Source of the DNA: Ditibartonella choladocola
GTDB lineage: Bacteria; Pseudomonadota; Alphaproteobacteria; Rhizobiales; Rhizobiaceae
Direction of reading: 5' to 3'
NCBI RefSeq assembly: GCF_002007565.1
Contig: NZ_CP015625.1
Location: 434,001 to 498,000, forward strand
Length of the DNA stretch: 64,000 bases
Shown: in pieces, positions 1 to 8,847 of the stretch
Position numbering within the stretch: the stretch's first letter is position 1
Layout: every line of letters begins with the position of its first letter
Translations under genes and position numbers: made by a program
The notes under the pieces: generated by a model
The model's input: only the letters and a program-made list of their open reading frames with translations
Told to the model about the DNA's origin: nothing
The model's database searches: none

Positions 1-131
1 TCGTCTTTATAAAAATAAAACAGTATAATTATAAAATAATATGGTTTTAAAAATGAATATAATAAAATAAAATGGATGAAATAAAAGTTTTTCACCCATT
101 TTTAAATGTCTGTTATCATATCGGTGCGTGG

Positions 132-1040
132 TTACGCTAAAGAAGAGCGGATATATTCCATGGACGTATTCAATCGTGAAGCGATGTTTTTATCGTTTTG
201 TACGTTCGGTGAGAATATTTCATGTGAAATATCACCTTTATATCCACGTTTCCGAAGCTCTTTAAGTTGCTGGATGTTGCTCATAATATCTTGTGGGTCG
301 ACAACGGTTCGGTCTTCATTGCGAATTGCATCAATAGGCAGGTTTTTATCGTCAACACCCGAAATATGGACAATTGCGGTCATATCGACAAAGTAATCCG
401 GATCCTGTGCCAGAAAATGATGGAATGTATCGTGAACCAGCCGGAAGACATCATTTCCACCGACATCCGATATGGCTTGGAGTGCAGTTTTTTTGCGGCG
501 CAGAGATGATTGTGTAAAACCTAGCGGCTCGATATATCCCATCACATTATGATCGTGAAATATTTTTGCCAATGCGTCGAGTGAACGTCGTAAACCGGCC
601 GCTTTTTCTTCGCTACTTCTCTTGTCATCCGGCTCGACTGACGGGCAGCAAACCACGCCTTTAGCCCCCAATTGTTGTGCTGCGGCAGCAATTGTTATCG
701 CTTTATTCTTTAATTCGTCGTTCCAAATATCCATCGGGTATAAGGCGTTGACTGTTAAAACTTTAATGTTTGCGGATTGACAGGTTTTTGCAACCTGACC
801 GATGTCTTTTGTGTTTTGTATTTCGCTACCGGCTATATCATTTCTAAGCTCGATATTGTCGATACCAAGGGTATGACATAAATCAAGATAATGACCGAGC
901 GATAAATGCGGTGCTGTTATCCGGTTCAAGGCAAATTTCGGTAAAGCTGGCTGGTTGCTTTCGGCGAGGGATTGTTTGATGTAAAATGGATTGGCAATGG
1001 CCATGAGGCCGATAGATTTCAGGATCTGTCTTCTATTCAT
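132..1040 (-). CDS. Exported TIM-barrel sugar isomerase/epimerase-like protein
   Basis: The 302-residue product resembles the AP-endonuclease-2 / xylose isomerase-like TIM-barrel family, which includes IolE-, IolI- and IolH-type sugar isomerases. It opens with MNRRQILKSIG and a hydrophobic stretch, a Tat-like signal, so it may act in the periplasm. Barrel motifs seen are IELRN, GYIEPLGF, LVHDTFHHF, VHISGVDD and HEIFSP, giving the E/D/H metal-site pattern of the family. I chose the ATG at 1040 because GGAGGG lies 7 bases upstream; a start at 1058 lacks a good site. It lies 14 bases after the enolase-superfamily gene and is probably cotranscribed with it. The substrate is not shown by sequence; a keto-inositol or lactone isomerase is an inference from the iolD/iolE context. 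Confidence 0.75.
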   Translation of the reverse strand: MNRRQILKSIGLMAIANPFYIKQSLAESNQPALPKFALNRITAPHLSLGHYLDLCHTLGIDNIELRNDIAGSEIQNTKDIGQVAKTCQSANIKVLTVNALYPMDIWNDELKNKAITIAAAAQQLGAKGVVCCPSVEPDDKRSSEEKAAGLRRSLDALAKIFHDHNVMGYIEPLGFTQSSLRRKKTALQAISDVGGNDVFRLVHDTFHHFLAQDPDYFVDMTAIVHISGVDDKNLPIDAIRNEDRTVVDPQDIMSNIQQLKELRKRGYKGDISHEIFSPNVQNDKNIASRLNTSMEYIRSSLA

Positions 1041-1054
1041 TTTAGGTCCCTCCG

Positions 1055-2254
1055 TCAAAGGTGACTGTTTCGCAAGATTGCATCTTTCCGGCGTTTTACA
1101 TTTTCATGAAGAGATATTCCGAGCCCCGGTTTTTCAGGAGCATGAATGCTTCCGTTTTCAATCGGCGGCAGGCCGGAAACGAGTTCGGGATACCACGATG
1201 CCAGACTTGCTCTGACCACTTCTTGATAAATGGCTGTGGAAGCATGGAGCGCCAGATGAAGACCGGCAACCAGTGTAACCGGACCGGTACAATCATGCGG
1301 TGCAAAGGGTTTGCTATAGATTTCGGCAAGATAGGCTATTTTGCGTCCTTCGGTCAGGCCGCCGCACCACGCGAGATCAGCCATCACAATATCGGTGGCA
1401 TCTGCCGACAGCATTTTTTGAAAACTTGCCGCTCCACCGAGTGTCTCACTACCGCAGACCGGAACGCGCACCCGTTGCCGCAGATCTGCCAATGCTTTGA
1501 AATTGTCCATTTTATTAATCGGGTCTTCGACCCAGAAGATATTGTAATCTTCCAAAGCGCGACAAATCCGCTCGGCTGCATATGAGCTCCACAAACTATG
1601 AAGTTCACACATGACTTCTATGCGATCACCGACCGCTTGCCGAATTTTTCTGAAAGGTTCCAATCCTTGCTTCAGTTCGGGCAAAGTGATGGTATTGCCA
1701 CCTGTCACAGCAAAAATATCAAAAGGCCAAATTTTCATTGCACTATAACCTTCCGATAACAGGCTTTCTGCGAGCGCACCGGCATCTTTTGTAAAAGCTA
1801 TCTGGTCGTCGGATGGACCGGCAGGAATTTCATTGCCACTTACCAAACGTCGGTTTACACCGCGCGAATTGAAGTCATAGCCGGCACAGGTATTATAAAC
1901 GCGTATTTCGTTCCTGCTTTTTCCGCCTATCGCTTCATAAACCGGTATGCCGTGGCGCTTGCCTGCAATATCCCACAGAGCAATATCGACAGCACTGGCC
2001 GCACGGATTTCAGCACCACTGCTGTTAAATCCGAGATAATAGCCCATCAACAAACGTGAAATTTCTTCTATATTTCTGGAATCTTTTCCAAGTATCTGGG
2101 GAGCAACGTGTTCATGAATCAGGGCTTCGACACTTTCAGCATTGCGGAAACTTTCTCCAAGACCGACAATGCCTTCATCGGTTGTGATTTCTACCCATAT
2201 AAGTTTCGGGCGGTCGGCAATCCGGATTGTTTGAATGGACTGAATTTTGGACAT
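1055..2254 (-). CDS. Mandelate racemase/muconate lactonizing family dehydratase (enolase superfamily)
   Basis: The 399-residue protein has the N-terminal capping domain and the C-terminal barrel of sugar-acid dehydratases and cycloisomerases. Visible active-site elements are AMKIWPFD, the metal-ligand strands CELH, VEDP and GSETL, the Asp of IVMADLAWCGG and the His of APHDCTGP. This is the His-Asp dyad pattern of the mandelate racemase subgroup (DgoD, galactarolactone cycloisomerase, RspA-like). These enzymes abstract the proton alpha to a carboxylate and usually eliminate water to give a 2-keto-3-deoxy acid. The start at 2254 has GGGAGAG upstream. It heads a two-gene unit with the exported TIM-barrel protein and diverges from an SDR gene. 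A deoxy-aldarate dehydratase role is inferred from neighbours. Confidence 0.85.
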   Translation of the reverse strand: MSKIQSIQTIRIADRPKLIWVEITTDEGIVGLGESFRNAESVEALIHEHVAPQILGKDSRNIEEISRLLMGYYLGFNSSGAEIRAASAVDIALWDIAGKRHGIPVYEAIGGKSRNEIRVYNTCAGYDFNSRGVNRRLVSGNEIPAGPSDDQIAFTKDAGALAESLLSEGYSAMKIWPFDIFAVTGGNTITLPELKQGLEPFRKIRQAVGDRIEVMCELHSLWSSYAAERICRALEDYNIFWVEDPINKMDNFKALADLRQRVRVPVCGSETLGGAASFQKMLSADATDIVMADLAWCGGLTEGRKIAYLAEIYSKPFAPHDCTGPVTLVAGLHLALHASTAIYQEVVRASLASWYPELVSGLPPIENGSIHAPEKPGLGISLHENVKRRKDAILRNSHL

Positions 2255-2305
2255 AATAACTCTCCCATTGCAGCATGTTGAAACTTATAATCGAAAAAAG
2301 TCAAT

Positions 2306-2343
2306 AATTATTTGTAAAAATGTGTTATATTATACAAATAATT
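2306..2343. promoter_or_regulatory. Inverted repeat in divergent promoter (possible GntR operator)
   Basis: AATTATTTGTA (2306-2316) and its exact complement TACAAATAATT (2333-2343) face each other in the space between the dehydratase and SDR genes. A further TATACAAATT copy lies near 2395. A TTGTAA/TTACAA pair precedes the GntR gene at 7882-7904, so the half-site is shared within the locus. Binding by that regulator is inference. Confidence 0.35.
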
Positions 2344-2467
2344 TTTAAAAAAAGTTGTTATTACAATATGTTAAAAACGGGTATTTTACTAATTTATACA
2401 AATTAACGTTTGAAGCGGAATCGCTTTGTCCGTTGGTGTGAAAAAACAGAATTGAAGGAAGATGTAA

Positions 2468-3256
2468 ATGAAAATTGAACTTAATGGTAAGCGGGCTATC
2501 GTAACCGGATCGACAAAAGGCATCGGTCTGGCGATCGCCAAAGGATTGGCGCTATCGGGCGCAGATGTCATCATTAATGGACGCAGTCGCGAAAGTGTCG
2601 AACATGCATCTGAAGAGTTGAAAAAAGCGACTGGCAAGGCTGTCCAGTCTTTTGTTGGCGATCTCTCTTTGGCGCAGGATTGCACAAAATTGACCGAGAC
2701 TTTTCCATCTGTCGATATATTGGTGAATAATCTTGGAATATTCGGCGAACGCGATTTTTATGACACAGGAGACGACGTTTGGGAGCAGTTTTTTGAAACC
2801 AATATTATGTCGGGTGTTCGCTTATCGCGCAATTTAACCCCGTCCATGATTAAAAAAGGATGGGGCAGGGTCATTTTTATTTCTTCGGAATCGGCCTTCA
2901 ATATACCTTCGGAAATGATTCATTATGGTGTGACAAAAACGGCGCTTTTGGCTTTATCGCGCGGTTTGGCAAAAAGACTGGCAGGAACCGGCGTGACGGT
3001 GAATGCGGTTCTGCCAGGGCCGACATTATCAGATGGTATGATTGAACAGTTGCAGGATGACATCAAGAAGAACGGTAAAACACTGGATCAGGCAGCCCGT
3101 GATTACGTTATGCGCATGCGTCCAAGTTCAATTCTTCAACGTCCAACGACAACAGACGAGGTCGCCAATATGGTCGTCTATATCGCTTCGCAACAGGCCT
3201 CAGGAACGACAGGTGCATCTATACGTGTCGACGGCGGTGTGATTGACTCAATTTGA
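2468..3256 (+). CDS. SDR-family NAD(P)-dependent oxidoreductase
   Basis: This 262-residue classical short-chain dehydrogenase has TGSTKGIG near residue 14 (nucleotide binding) and VNNLG in place of the usual NNAG. The catalytic Ser is in ISSESA and the active-site Tyr and Lys are in HYGVTK. The C-terminal RVDGGV is typical of the family. AAGGAAG lies upstream of the ATG. It diverges from the enolase-superfamily gene and converges on the aldolase gene. In this locus it could oxidise an inositol hydroxyl or the C1 aldehyde of a deoxy-uronate. The fold alone does not say which. Confidence 0.85.
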   Translation: MKIELNGKRAIVTGSTKGIGLAIAKGLALSGADVIINGRSRESVEHASEELKKATGKAVQSFVGDLSLAQDCTKLTETFPSVDILVNNLGIFGERDFYDTGDDVWEQFFETNIMSGVRLSRNLTPSMIKKGWGRVIFISSESAFNIPSEMIHYGVTKTALLALSRGLAKRLAGTGVTVNAVLPGPTLSDGMIEQLQDDIKKNGKTLDQAARDYVMRMRPSSILQRPTTTDEVANMVVYIASQQASGTTGASIRVDGGVIDSI

Positions 3257-3337
3257 TGTTCTATTATTGGAGCCATAATTAACTGCCAGTGCATGACTCA
3301 ATGTTGACAGTTTACCGCATTGTCGGAGTTCAATATT

Positions 3338-3391
3338 TGAAATCGGCAAACGGGGTGAAATCATTGAAATCGGCAAACGGGGTTAAATCAA
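3338..3391. repeat. Tandem 27-bp direct repeat
   Basis: Two 27-base units, 3338-3364 and 3365-3391, differ at only two positions. A third, diverged copy starts at 3392 and forms the terminator hairpin. They sit in the gap between two convergent genes. Function unknown. Confidence 0.7.
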
Positions 3392-3422
3392 TGAAACCGG
3401 CAAAACGGAGTTGCCGGTTTCA
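3392..3422. terminator. Bidirectional hairpin between convergent genes
   Basis: TGAAACCGGCAA at 3392-3403 pairs perfectly with TTGCCGGTTTCA at 3411-3422 around a 7-base loop. It lies between the convergent SDR and aldolase genes. The T-tract is weak on both sides, so termination is likely but not certain. Confidence 0.55.
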
Positions 3423-3455
3423 ATACAAAAATCAATAGGTTAAAACTCGATATAG

Positions 3456-4217
3456 TCAGGTGCGGCAGGCTTTGACAAGTCCGGCTGTTTCGCGAGCAAG
3501 CAGCCAGGTATCGGCACCAACTGCAACAAAATCGGCACCTTCTGCAAAAAACTCGTGTGCAAGGGGAGCACCATATCCGAGCACACCGGCACCCTTTCCG
3601 TTGCTTTTAATGGTTCCCAATGCCTCTTTGATGACGCGTCTTACTTCAGGTGCATTCGCGTTACCCGTATATCCCATTGATGCTGAAAGATCACCGGGGC
3701 CAATGAAAATCGCATCAATGCCTTTAACGGCAGCAATTGCCGGAATATTGGCAATAGCCTGAGGTGTTTCAGCCTGCACAATAACGCAGATTTCTTCTTC
3801 GAGACGTTCGCGATATTGGCTATCTCTGCCATAGTCGGAAGCGCGGATAACTCCGGAAATGCCGCGTATACCGTGTGGCGGATACCTTGTCCATGAGACA
3901 ACCGCCTTAGCCTGTTCGGGTGTATCGATCATGGGAAACATAATGGTTTTAACACCTATATCGAGAAGGCGTTTGGCATATGTCTGTGTGCTTTCGGGCG
4001 GGCGGACAATGACTGCGGTTGCATGTTCGGCCGCTCTTAGCTGATCGGCAACGCCGGCCACCTCATTGGGGGCATGTTCCATGTCGACCAGTACCCAATC
4101 GGCTCCCGAACGGGCACAAATTTCGGCAGATGCGGGTGAACACAGCGAAACCCATAATCCTATGAGCTTCTTTTTGTGCAAATTTGCTTTAAAACTATTT
4201 CCCTGTTGCGTCATCAT
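3456..4217 (-). CDS. HpcH/HpaI-family 4-hydroxy-2-oxo-acid aldolase
   Basis: The 253-residue protein matches class II pyruvate aldolases such as HpaI, GarL and RhmA. Seen are GLWVSLCSP at the N-terminus, WVLVDMEHAPN with the catalytic His, VRPPE, GVKTIMFPMIDT, RGISG, VQAETPQA with the metal-binding Glu, and FIGPGDLSASMG with the metal-binding Asp. The family splits 4-hydroxy-2-oxo acids to pyruvate and an aldehyde. The start ATG overlaps the TAA of iolD (TAATG), so the two are translationally coupled. In this context the substrate could be 4-hydroxy-2-oxoadipate, giving pyruvate and malonate semialdehyde; that assignment is inference. Confidence 0.85.
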   Translation of the reverse strand: MMTQQGNSFKANLHKKKLIGLWVSLCSPASAEICARSGADWVLVDMEHAPNEVAGVADQLRAAEHATAVIVRPPESTQTYAKRLLDIGVKTIMFPMIDTPEQAKAVVSWTRYPPHGIRGISGVIRASDYGRDSQYRERLEEEICVIVQAETPQAIANIPAIAAVKGIDAIFIGPGDLSASMGYTGNANAPEVRRVIKEALGTIKSNGKGAGVLGYGAPLAHEFFAEGADFVAVGADTWLLARETAGLVKACRT

Positions 4218-6064
4218 TATACCCCCTCGCGTTGCATTTTTCTTCCATCAACTTGCTCGGCTCTTGCATCACAAACTTCCTTGCGGTGGCTTATTTCCGG
4301 AACCCCGACATCCCAGAACGAGTCGCCGGGCGTCCATTTGTCAGCAGCAACCGGAACATGAATAAGACAACTTTTATCCTGTTTGCGTGCCCAGTCCAAA
4401 GCATCTTCGAGCTCGCTATAACTGTCAACCCGTCTTGTAGCAGCTCCCATAGCGGCAGCATGGGCAGCAAAGTCGACGCCAAAGGGTTGCTTTACCTTAC
4501 TTTCGGCGATCATGTTATTATAAGGAACATTACCTTTTCCCACCTGTAGGCGGCGGATAACTGCAAAACCTTCATTGTCGCAGACGATAACAATAATCTT
4601 GTGCCCTGTGAGGACGGAAGAATAGATATCCGAATTGGCCATCAGGTAAGAGCCGTCGCCAAGCATGACATAGACTTCACCTTTATTACGTGCCATCGCT
4701 GTTCCCCAACCCGCGCCGATTTCATAGCCCATCGTCGAGGAGCCCATCTCGCTGTCGAAGCCGTAACGTCCCTTGACATGCCAGCCTTTCAGGAGTTCGC
4801 CGACAATTCCGCCTGCGGATGAAACGACGGTGTCAAATTCATCCGATTGGGCATTAACGGCACCGACAACTTGTGCGTAAGTGAGGATTTCACCATTGTC
4901 AGGTTTTTGAAACTGCTCGACTTTTTCATACCATTTTCGAGTGGCATCCTGTCCTCGTTTCAGCCAGTCTTTATCAGCTTTCCAAGAGCCGAGCTTTTCC
5001 GAAATATCGGCTAGTGCTTCTTTAGCATCGCCGACGACGCCTTGTGCCTGATGTTTGACGCTGTCAAAGCGCGTTGTATTGATTGAAACAAATTTCGCGT
5101 CGCGTGGAAAACACGTCCACGAGCCGGTGATGTAGTCTTGCAAACGTGTCCCAATGGCAATAATGCAGTCGGCGTTTGCTGCCATCATATTTCCGGCATC
5201 GGAACCGGATACGCCGATCATTCCCATCAGATTTTGATGACCATGTATCAATGTTCCTTTACCGGCGATTGTTTCTACAACCGGCAAATTGTATTTTTCG
5301 GCGAAGCTTTGCAAGTCCTGTTCGGCTTTTGAATAACGCACACCCCCGCCGGCAATGACAAGCGGACGTTCAGCTTTTTTAAGAGTTTCAACAGCCTGTT
5401 CTATGGATTTTTTGTCGGCGCGCGGGCGGTCTATGTGATGTATTTTTTTGGCAAAAAATGCTTCCGGATAGTCATAAGCCATTTCCTGAACATCCTGACA
5501 TAATCCGATAAATGCCGGTCCCGCAGTGGCCGGATCAAGCATGGTTGATACAGCATGAGGCAGTGAAGAAATAATCTGGGATGGATAGGTTATGCGATCC
5601 CAATAACGTGTGAACGGTTTAAAACCGTCACTCACAGTTGCTGTTGCATCCTGAAAATTTTCGGTTTGTTGTAAAACCGGATCGGGTCGACGGGTTGCAA
5701 AAACATCGCCCGATAACAAAAGAACCGGCAATCTGTTCGAGTAGGCGGCAGCGGCTGCGGTCATCATATTCGACGAGCCTGGTCCAATCGACGAAAGCGC
5801 TATCATAATCTGGCGGCGGCGGTGCTCTTTTGCGTAAGCAATGGCGGCCATCGCCATCGACTGTTCATTCTGTCCACGCCAAACCGGAAGTCTGTCGCGA
5901 TAGGGTTCCAGGGCCTCGCCAAGGCATGTCACATTGCCATGACCGAATATAGCAAAAATACCGGGAAATAGCGGCTTTTCAACGCCATCGTCGTCAATGA
6001 ACTGATTGATAAGGTAGCGAACCAATGCTTGCGCCATTGTCAGGCGTATCGTTTTTTGAGTCAT
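4217..6064 (-). CDS. iolD: 3D-(3,5/4)-trihydroxycyclohexane-1,2-dione hydrolase (IolD)
   Basis: The 615-residue ThDP-dependent enzyme has the IolD hallmarks PGIFAIFGHGNVTCLGEA, a ThDP-activating Glu region at WRGQNEQSMA, and VLLLSGDVFATRRPDPVLQQ. The diphosphate/Mg motif is in MLGDGSYLMANSDIYSS and continues into CDNEGFAVI. IolD opens the cyclic diketone formed by IolE, giving 5-deoxy-D-glucuronate in the cytoplasm. GGGAGGAAAAC precedes the ATG. It overlaps the aldolase gene by one base and follows an SDR by 27 bases. No iolB or iolC (isomerase and kinase for the classical next steps) is found in the window, which is unusual beside iolD. Confidence 0.93.
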   Translation of the reverse strand: MTQKTIRLTMAQALVRYLINQFIDDDGVEKPLFPGIFAIFGHGNVTCLGEALEPYRDRLPVWRGQNEQSMAMAAIAYAKEHRRRQIMIALSSIGPGSSNMMTAAAAAYSNRLPVLLLSGDVFATRRPDPVLQQTENFQDATATVSDGFKPFTRYWDRITYPSQIISSLPHAVSTMLDPATAGPAFIGLCQDVQEMAYDYPEAFFAKKIHHIDRPRADKKSIEQAVETLKKAERPLVIAGGGVRYSKAEQDLQSFAEKYNLPVVETIAGKGTLIHGHQNLMGMIGVSGSDAGNMMAANADCIIAIGTRLQDYITGSWTCFPRDAKFVSINTTRFDSVKHQAQGVVGDAKEALADISEKLGSWKADKDWLKRGQDATRKWYEKVEQFQKPDNGEILTYAQVVGAVNAQSDEFDTVVSSAGGIVGELLKGWHVKGRYGFDSEMGSSTMGYEIGAGWGTAMARNKGEVYVMLGDGSYLMANSDIYSSVLTGHKIIVIVCDNEGFAVIRRLQVGKGNVPYNNMIAESKVKQPFGVDFAAHAAAMGAATRRVDSYSELEDALDWARKQDKSCLIHVPVAADKWTPGDSFWDVGVPEISHRKEVCDARAEQVDGRKMQREGV

Positions 6065-6091
6065 GTTTTCCTCCCGGTCATGGGTTGATGT

Positions 6092-6868
6092 TTATTTTTT
6101 GAGTATGAGATTTTGAACTGTTCTTCCGCCGTCTGCGTAAAGTGATTGTCCGGTCACGTAACTTGAAGCATCATCGAGCAGAAAAGCGATGGAGCTTGCA
6201 ATCTCTTCGGGGTTACCGACACGGCCTAATGGCGTTCGGGAAAGGACTGAATCGAGAGCATCGGGACTTTCTTTAACGAGAGCGTCGAGAAGTGCCGTTC
6301 GTATTGTTCCGGGAGCCATCGCGTTCACGCGAATGCCATATGGAGCAAGCTCGACTGACATAACACGGGTCATTTGTGCAACCGCTCCCTTTGATGTCGC
6401 ATAAGCCGTGTGGGTCGCTGTAGCAATGATCGCATTGACTGACGAAAGCAACACGACAGCATATGTACTATTGTCCTGACGCGGATGCTCTTTCCACAGA
6501 CGCGCGCAGATCTGGGTAAATCTGAAAGAACCCAATACATTAATATCAAGAATGTTTTTGAATTCGTCGTCACTTAATGAAAAGAAATCATGGTGCCGAT
6601 CAACACCTGCGCTGGTTACAAGACCGTCCGGCATTCCGAATTTTTCGACGGCTTGCCCGATGATTGTTTCGATTTGTTTCCGGTCGGTTACATCGCAGGT
6701 TTCAAACGTTATGCGATCAAACTCCGCTTCCGATTGTGAAAAAGACGCTTTTTGCCGATCAATAGCGAGAATTCTTGCACCACGTTTGGCGAGATATTTC
6801 GCGGTCGCTAGTCCAATGCCGCCGGCACCACCTGTAATAATATAGAATTTTCCGTCGAATGACATCAT
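6092..6868 (-). CDS. SDR-family NAD(P)-dependent oxidoreductase
   Basis: This 258-residue classical SDR has ITGGAGGIG at the nucleotide-binding turn, TSAGVD in place of NNAG, the catalytic Ser in VLLSSVNA, and Tyr/Lys in AYATSKGA. RVNAMAPGTIRT and the C-terminal YADGGR are family features. The ATG at 6868 has AAGGA upstream; a second ATG follows at once. It sits between the amidohydrolase gene (8-base gap) and iolD, in one probable operon. By analogy with uronate dehydrogenase/lactonase pairs it could oxidise 5-deoxyglucuronate to a lactone, but this is inferred from context. Confidence 0.85.
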   Translation of the reverse strand: MMSFDGKFYIITGGAGGIGLATAKYLAKRGARILAIDRQKASFSQSEAEFDRITFETCDVTDRKQIETIIGQAVEKFGMPDGLVTSAGVDRHHDFFSLSDDEFKNILDINVLGSFRFTQICARLWKEHPRQDNSTYAVVLLSSVNAIIATATHTAYATSKGAVAQMTRVMSVELAPYGIRVNAMAPGTIRTALLDALVKESPDALDSVLSRTPLGRVGNPEEIASSIAFLLDDASSYVTGQSLYADGGRTVQNLILKK

Positions 6869-6875
6869 AAAGTCC

Positions 6876-7706
6876 TTAAGGTTTTGAAAAGCCGTAGAGG
6901 CGCATTGCGTTTGAATAAAATAACTTTTCTGCCGCTTCCGGTGTGTCGGTAAGCCTCATTGTCAATTCAATGAGGGCCAAATCGTCGGGGGGCGGCTGTA
7001 AATTGGGATGCGGCCAATTGGATGCCCAAACCACCCGATCCGGTATATGGGAAACGAGCGTGCGCGCCAGAACCGTTACATCTTCATAATCGGGAGCGCC
7101 GGTTTTCGACGTTTCATAAAAGCCGGAAATCTTGACCCATCTGTTTTCGTTTTCGAGAAGGCGCAGAAGTGTTTGGAATTCATCCGAATGAACTTTAACG
7201 GGGGGGATAAATTTGCCTACGTGATCGATGACGAGCGGACAGGCAATTTGTGAAATGATGTCCCGATATTGCGGCAGTTTTCTTCCGTCCATTTGCAAAT
7301 GAAGCTGCCAGCCTATATCCGCCAGACGTTTTGATAACTCTACCAGTTCACTCCATTGCAATAACGGGTCAAACAGCATAAAGGCTCTTAAACCGCGAAC
7401 GCCTTTGTTATCGAGATCCTGCCATAATTTTTTAGGCGCATCGGCTTTTGTAACCGCAATAGCGCAAGCGCGCTTCAATCCAAGCGCTTCAACGCCGTGA
7501 AGCATCACCGAATTATCGGTGCCATAGAGCATTGATTGCACAACAGCTACTTTTTCAATATTCAGTTCCGCCATTTTTTGTTGATAGGAATTAACGTCGG
7601 CGACGGGAACTTTAAATGGCGTTGTCGCCGTGTTAGCGACAGTATTATAAAAGTGCATATGTGCATCAAAAAGACGAGGTGGTAAGAATTTGTTATTATC
7701 AAGCAT
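6876..7706 (-). CDS. Amidohydrolase-2 family lactonase/hydrolase
   Basis: The 276-residue protein belongs to the COG3618-type amidohydrolases, which include 2-pyrone-4,6-dicarboxylate hydrolase, fuconolactonase and galactarolactone isomerase. It shows LFDAHMHFYN at the N-terminus, LHLQMDGR, LVIDHVGKF, WVKISGFYE and VVWASNWPHPNLQ with the conserved C-terminal acidic/His loop. The family acts on sugar-acid lactones. TTG at 7709 or ATG at 7706 is possible; neither has a strong ribosome site, and I took the ATG. It is the first gene of the minus-strand unit that runs through the SDR, iolD and the aldolase, and it diverges from the GntR regulator. Confidence 0.82.
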   Translation of the reverse strand: MLDNNKFLPPRLFDAHMHFYNTVANTATTPFKVPVADVNSYQQKMAELNIEKVAVVQSMLYGTDNSVMLHGVEALGLKRACAIAVTKADAPKKLWQDLDNKGVRGLRAFMLFDPLLQWSELVELSKRLADIGWQLHLQMDGRKLPQYRDIISQIACPLVIDHVGKFIPPVKVHSDEFQTLLRLLENENRWVKISGFYETSKTGAPDYEDVTVLARTLVSHIPDRVVWASNWPHPNLQPPPDDLALIELTMRLTDTPEAAEKLFYSNAMRLYGFSKP

Positions 7707-7881
7707 CAAATTTACTGGGAGTTGATGCCATTATCGAACATCTGTATTCCCGCTCCCCATTATGGTTTTACTGAAAGTTTCACCTGAACTATATAAAAGC
7801 CTATCTATAGTTTTAGTCAATATTAATTTTAAAAAAGAAAGGGCTGTTTTTTAATATAATGATTTTACTTATTAAAAATAG

Positions 7882-7904
7882 TTGTAAAAAATTAAAAATT
7901 ACAA
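7882..7904. promoter_or_regulatory. TTGTAA/TTACAA inverted repeat upstream of gntR
   Basis: TTGTAA (7882-7887) and TTACAA (7899-7904) lie in the divergent promoter region, with the longer string ACAAATTATT next to the second half. The half-site resembles the pair at 2306-2343. It may be an operator for the adjacent GntR protein. Confidence 0.3.
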
Positions 7905-7931
7905 ATTATTACTAATTTAGGAGATGGTTTT

Positions 7932-8612
7932 ATGACGACGCCGCTCATTGATGGTGCTCTTGATAAATTAAGAACTTTGTTGCGTGATCCTGCTATCAAG
8001 GTTGGTGACAGATTGCCGCCGGAGACATATTTGTCGCGCCAGATACAGGTTTCACGCCCTGTTTTGCGTAAGGCGCTCGATATATTGAAGGCCGAAGGCG
8101 TACTTGAATCCCGTCGCGGGTCGGGAACGTATCTGCGTGAAAAAGCAACAGAAGAAACGGCCTTTATCGACCCGCCGACGACGATTGCCGATCTCGTTAA
8201 ATGTTTACAATTCAGAATGATTATCGAGGGGGGAGCCGCCCGACAAGCAGCACTTGTTCGCAGCGACGAGGATGTCGAAAAAATACACGCGGCCATGGAG
8301 CTTTATGCAAAGTCCGGTGTTGACGGTGAAGAACAGATGGATCGCGATATCGAATTTCATCGTCTGATTGTCGCAGCCGCACACAACCATTATCTTGATT
8401 TTACATTCAATATGTTGAAGCCGCATATTCTGGTCGCTATGCGTCTGGGACGCCAAATGCGCACCGTTGCTTTCGATTGGAGACATGCTGAAAGAGTGGC
8501 AAAAGAACATGCCGGTATATTTACAGCTATCAAAGACAACGCGCCGGATGAGGCGGAAGCGGCTGTATTGAAACATTTGTCGGCAGGCATAGAACGATTG
8601 ATAGGGAAATAA
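7932..8612 (+). CDS. FadR-type GntR transcriptional regulator
   Basis: The 226-residue protein has an N-terminal winged helix (LPPETYLSRQIQVSRPVLRK, then the wing at ESRRGSGTYL) and a C-terminal all-helical FCD-like ligand domain with DIEFHRLIVAAAHN as the metal-site helix. Such proteins usually repress sugar-acid or organic-acid operons and release on binding a pathway intermediate. AGGAGATG precedes the ATG. It sits between the minus-strand lactonase-SDR-iolD-aldolase operon and the plus-strand transporter-iolE-dehydrogenase genes, so it is the likely local regulator of both. Confidence 0.85.
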   Translation: MTTPLIDGALDKLRTLLRDPAIKVGDRLPPETYLSRQIQVSRPVLRKALDILKAEGVLESRRGSGTYLREKATEETAFIDPPTTIADLVKCLQFRMIIEGGAARQAALVRSDEDVEKIHAAMELYAKSGVDGEEQMDRDIEFHRLIVAAAHNHYLDFTFNMLKPHILVAMRLGRQMRTVAFDWRHAERVAKEHAGIFTAIKDNAPDEAEAAVLKHLSAGIERLIGK

Positions 8613-8847
8613 TTAATTAGTAAAAATTAGTAAATAATAATAGTTAAGATATTGAAAAATATAAGAAAATATATTAATATTGTTCAATATTGACATTTAT
8701 GGAAACTGAACATATCATTCGTCACTGGGTGGAGATCCTTTGACGCAAATAACTTTCAGATGTTTCTGACCGGCCAAATGAAAAGTGCCGTTTTAGAATG
8801 GAGCTGCAAAAAGAGGTCTCTGGTGCTTTACAAATCGGGAGGAAAAT

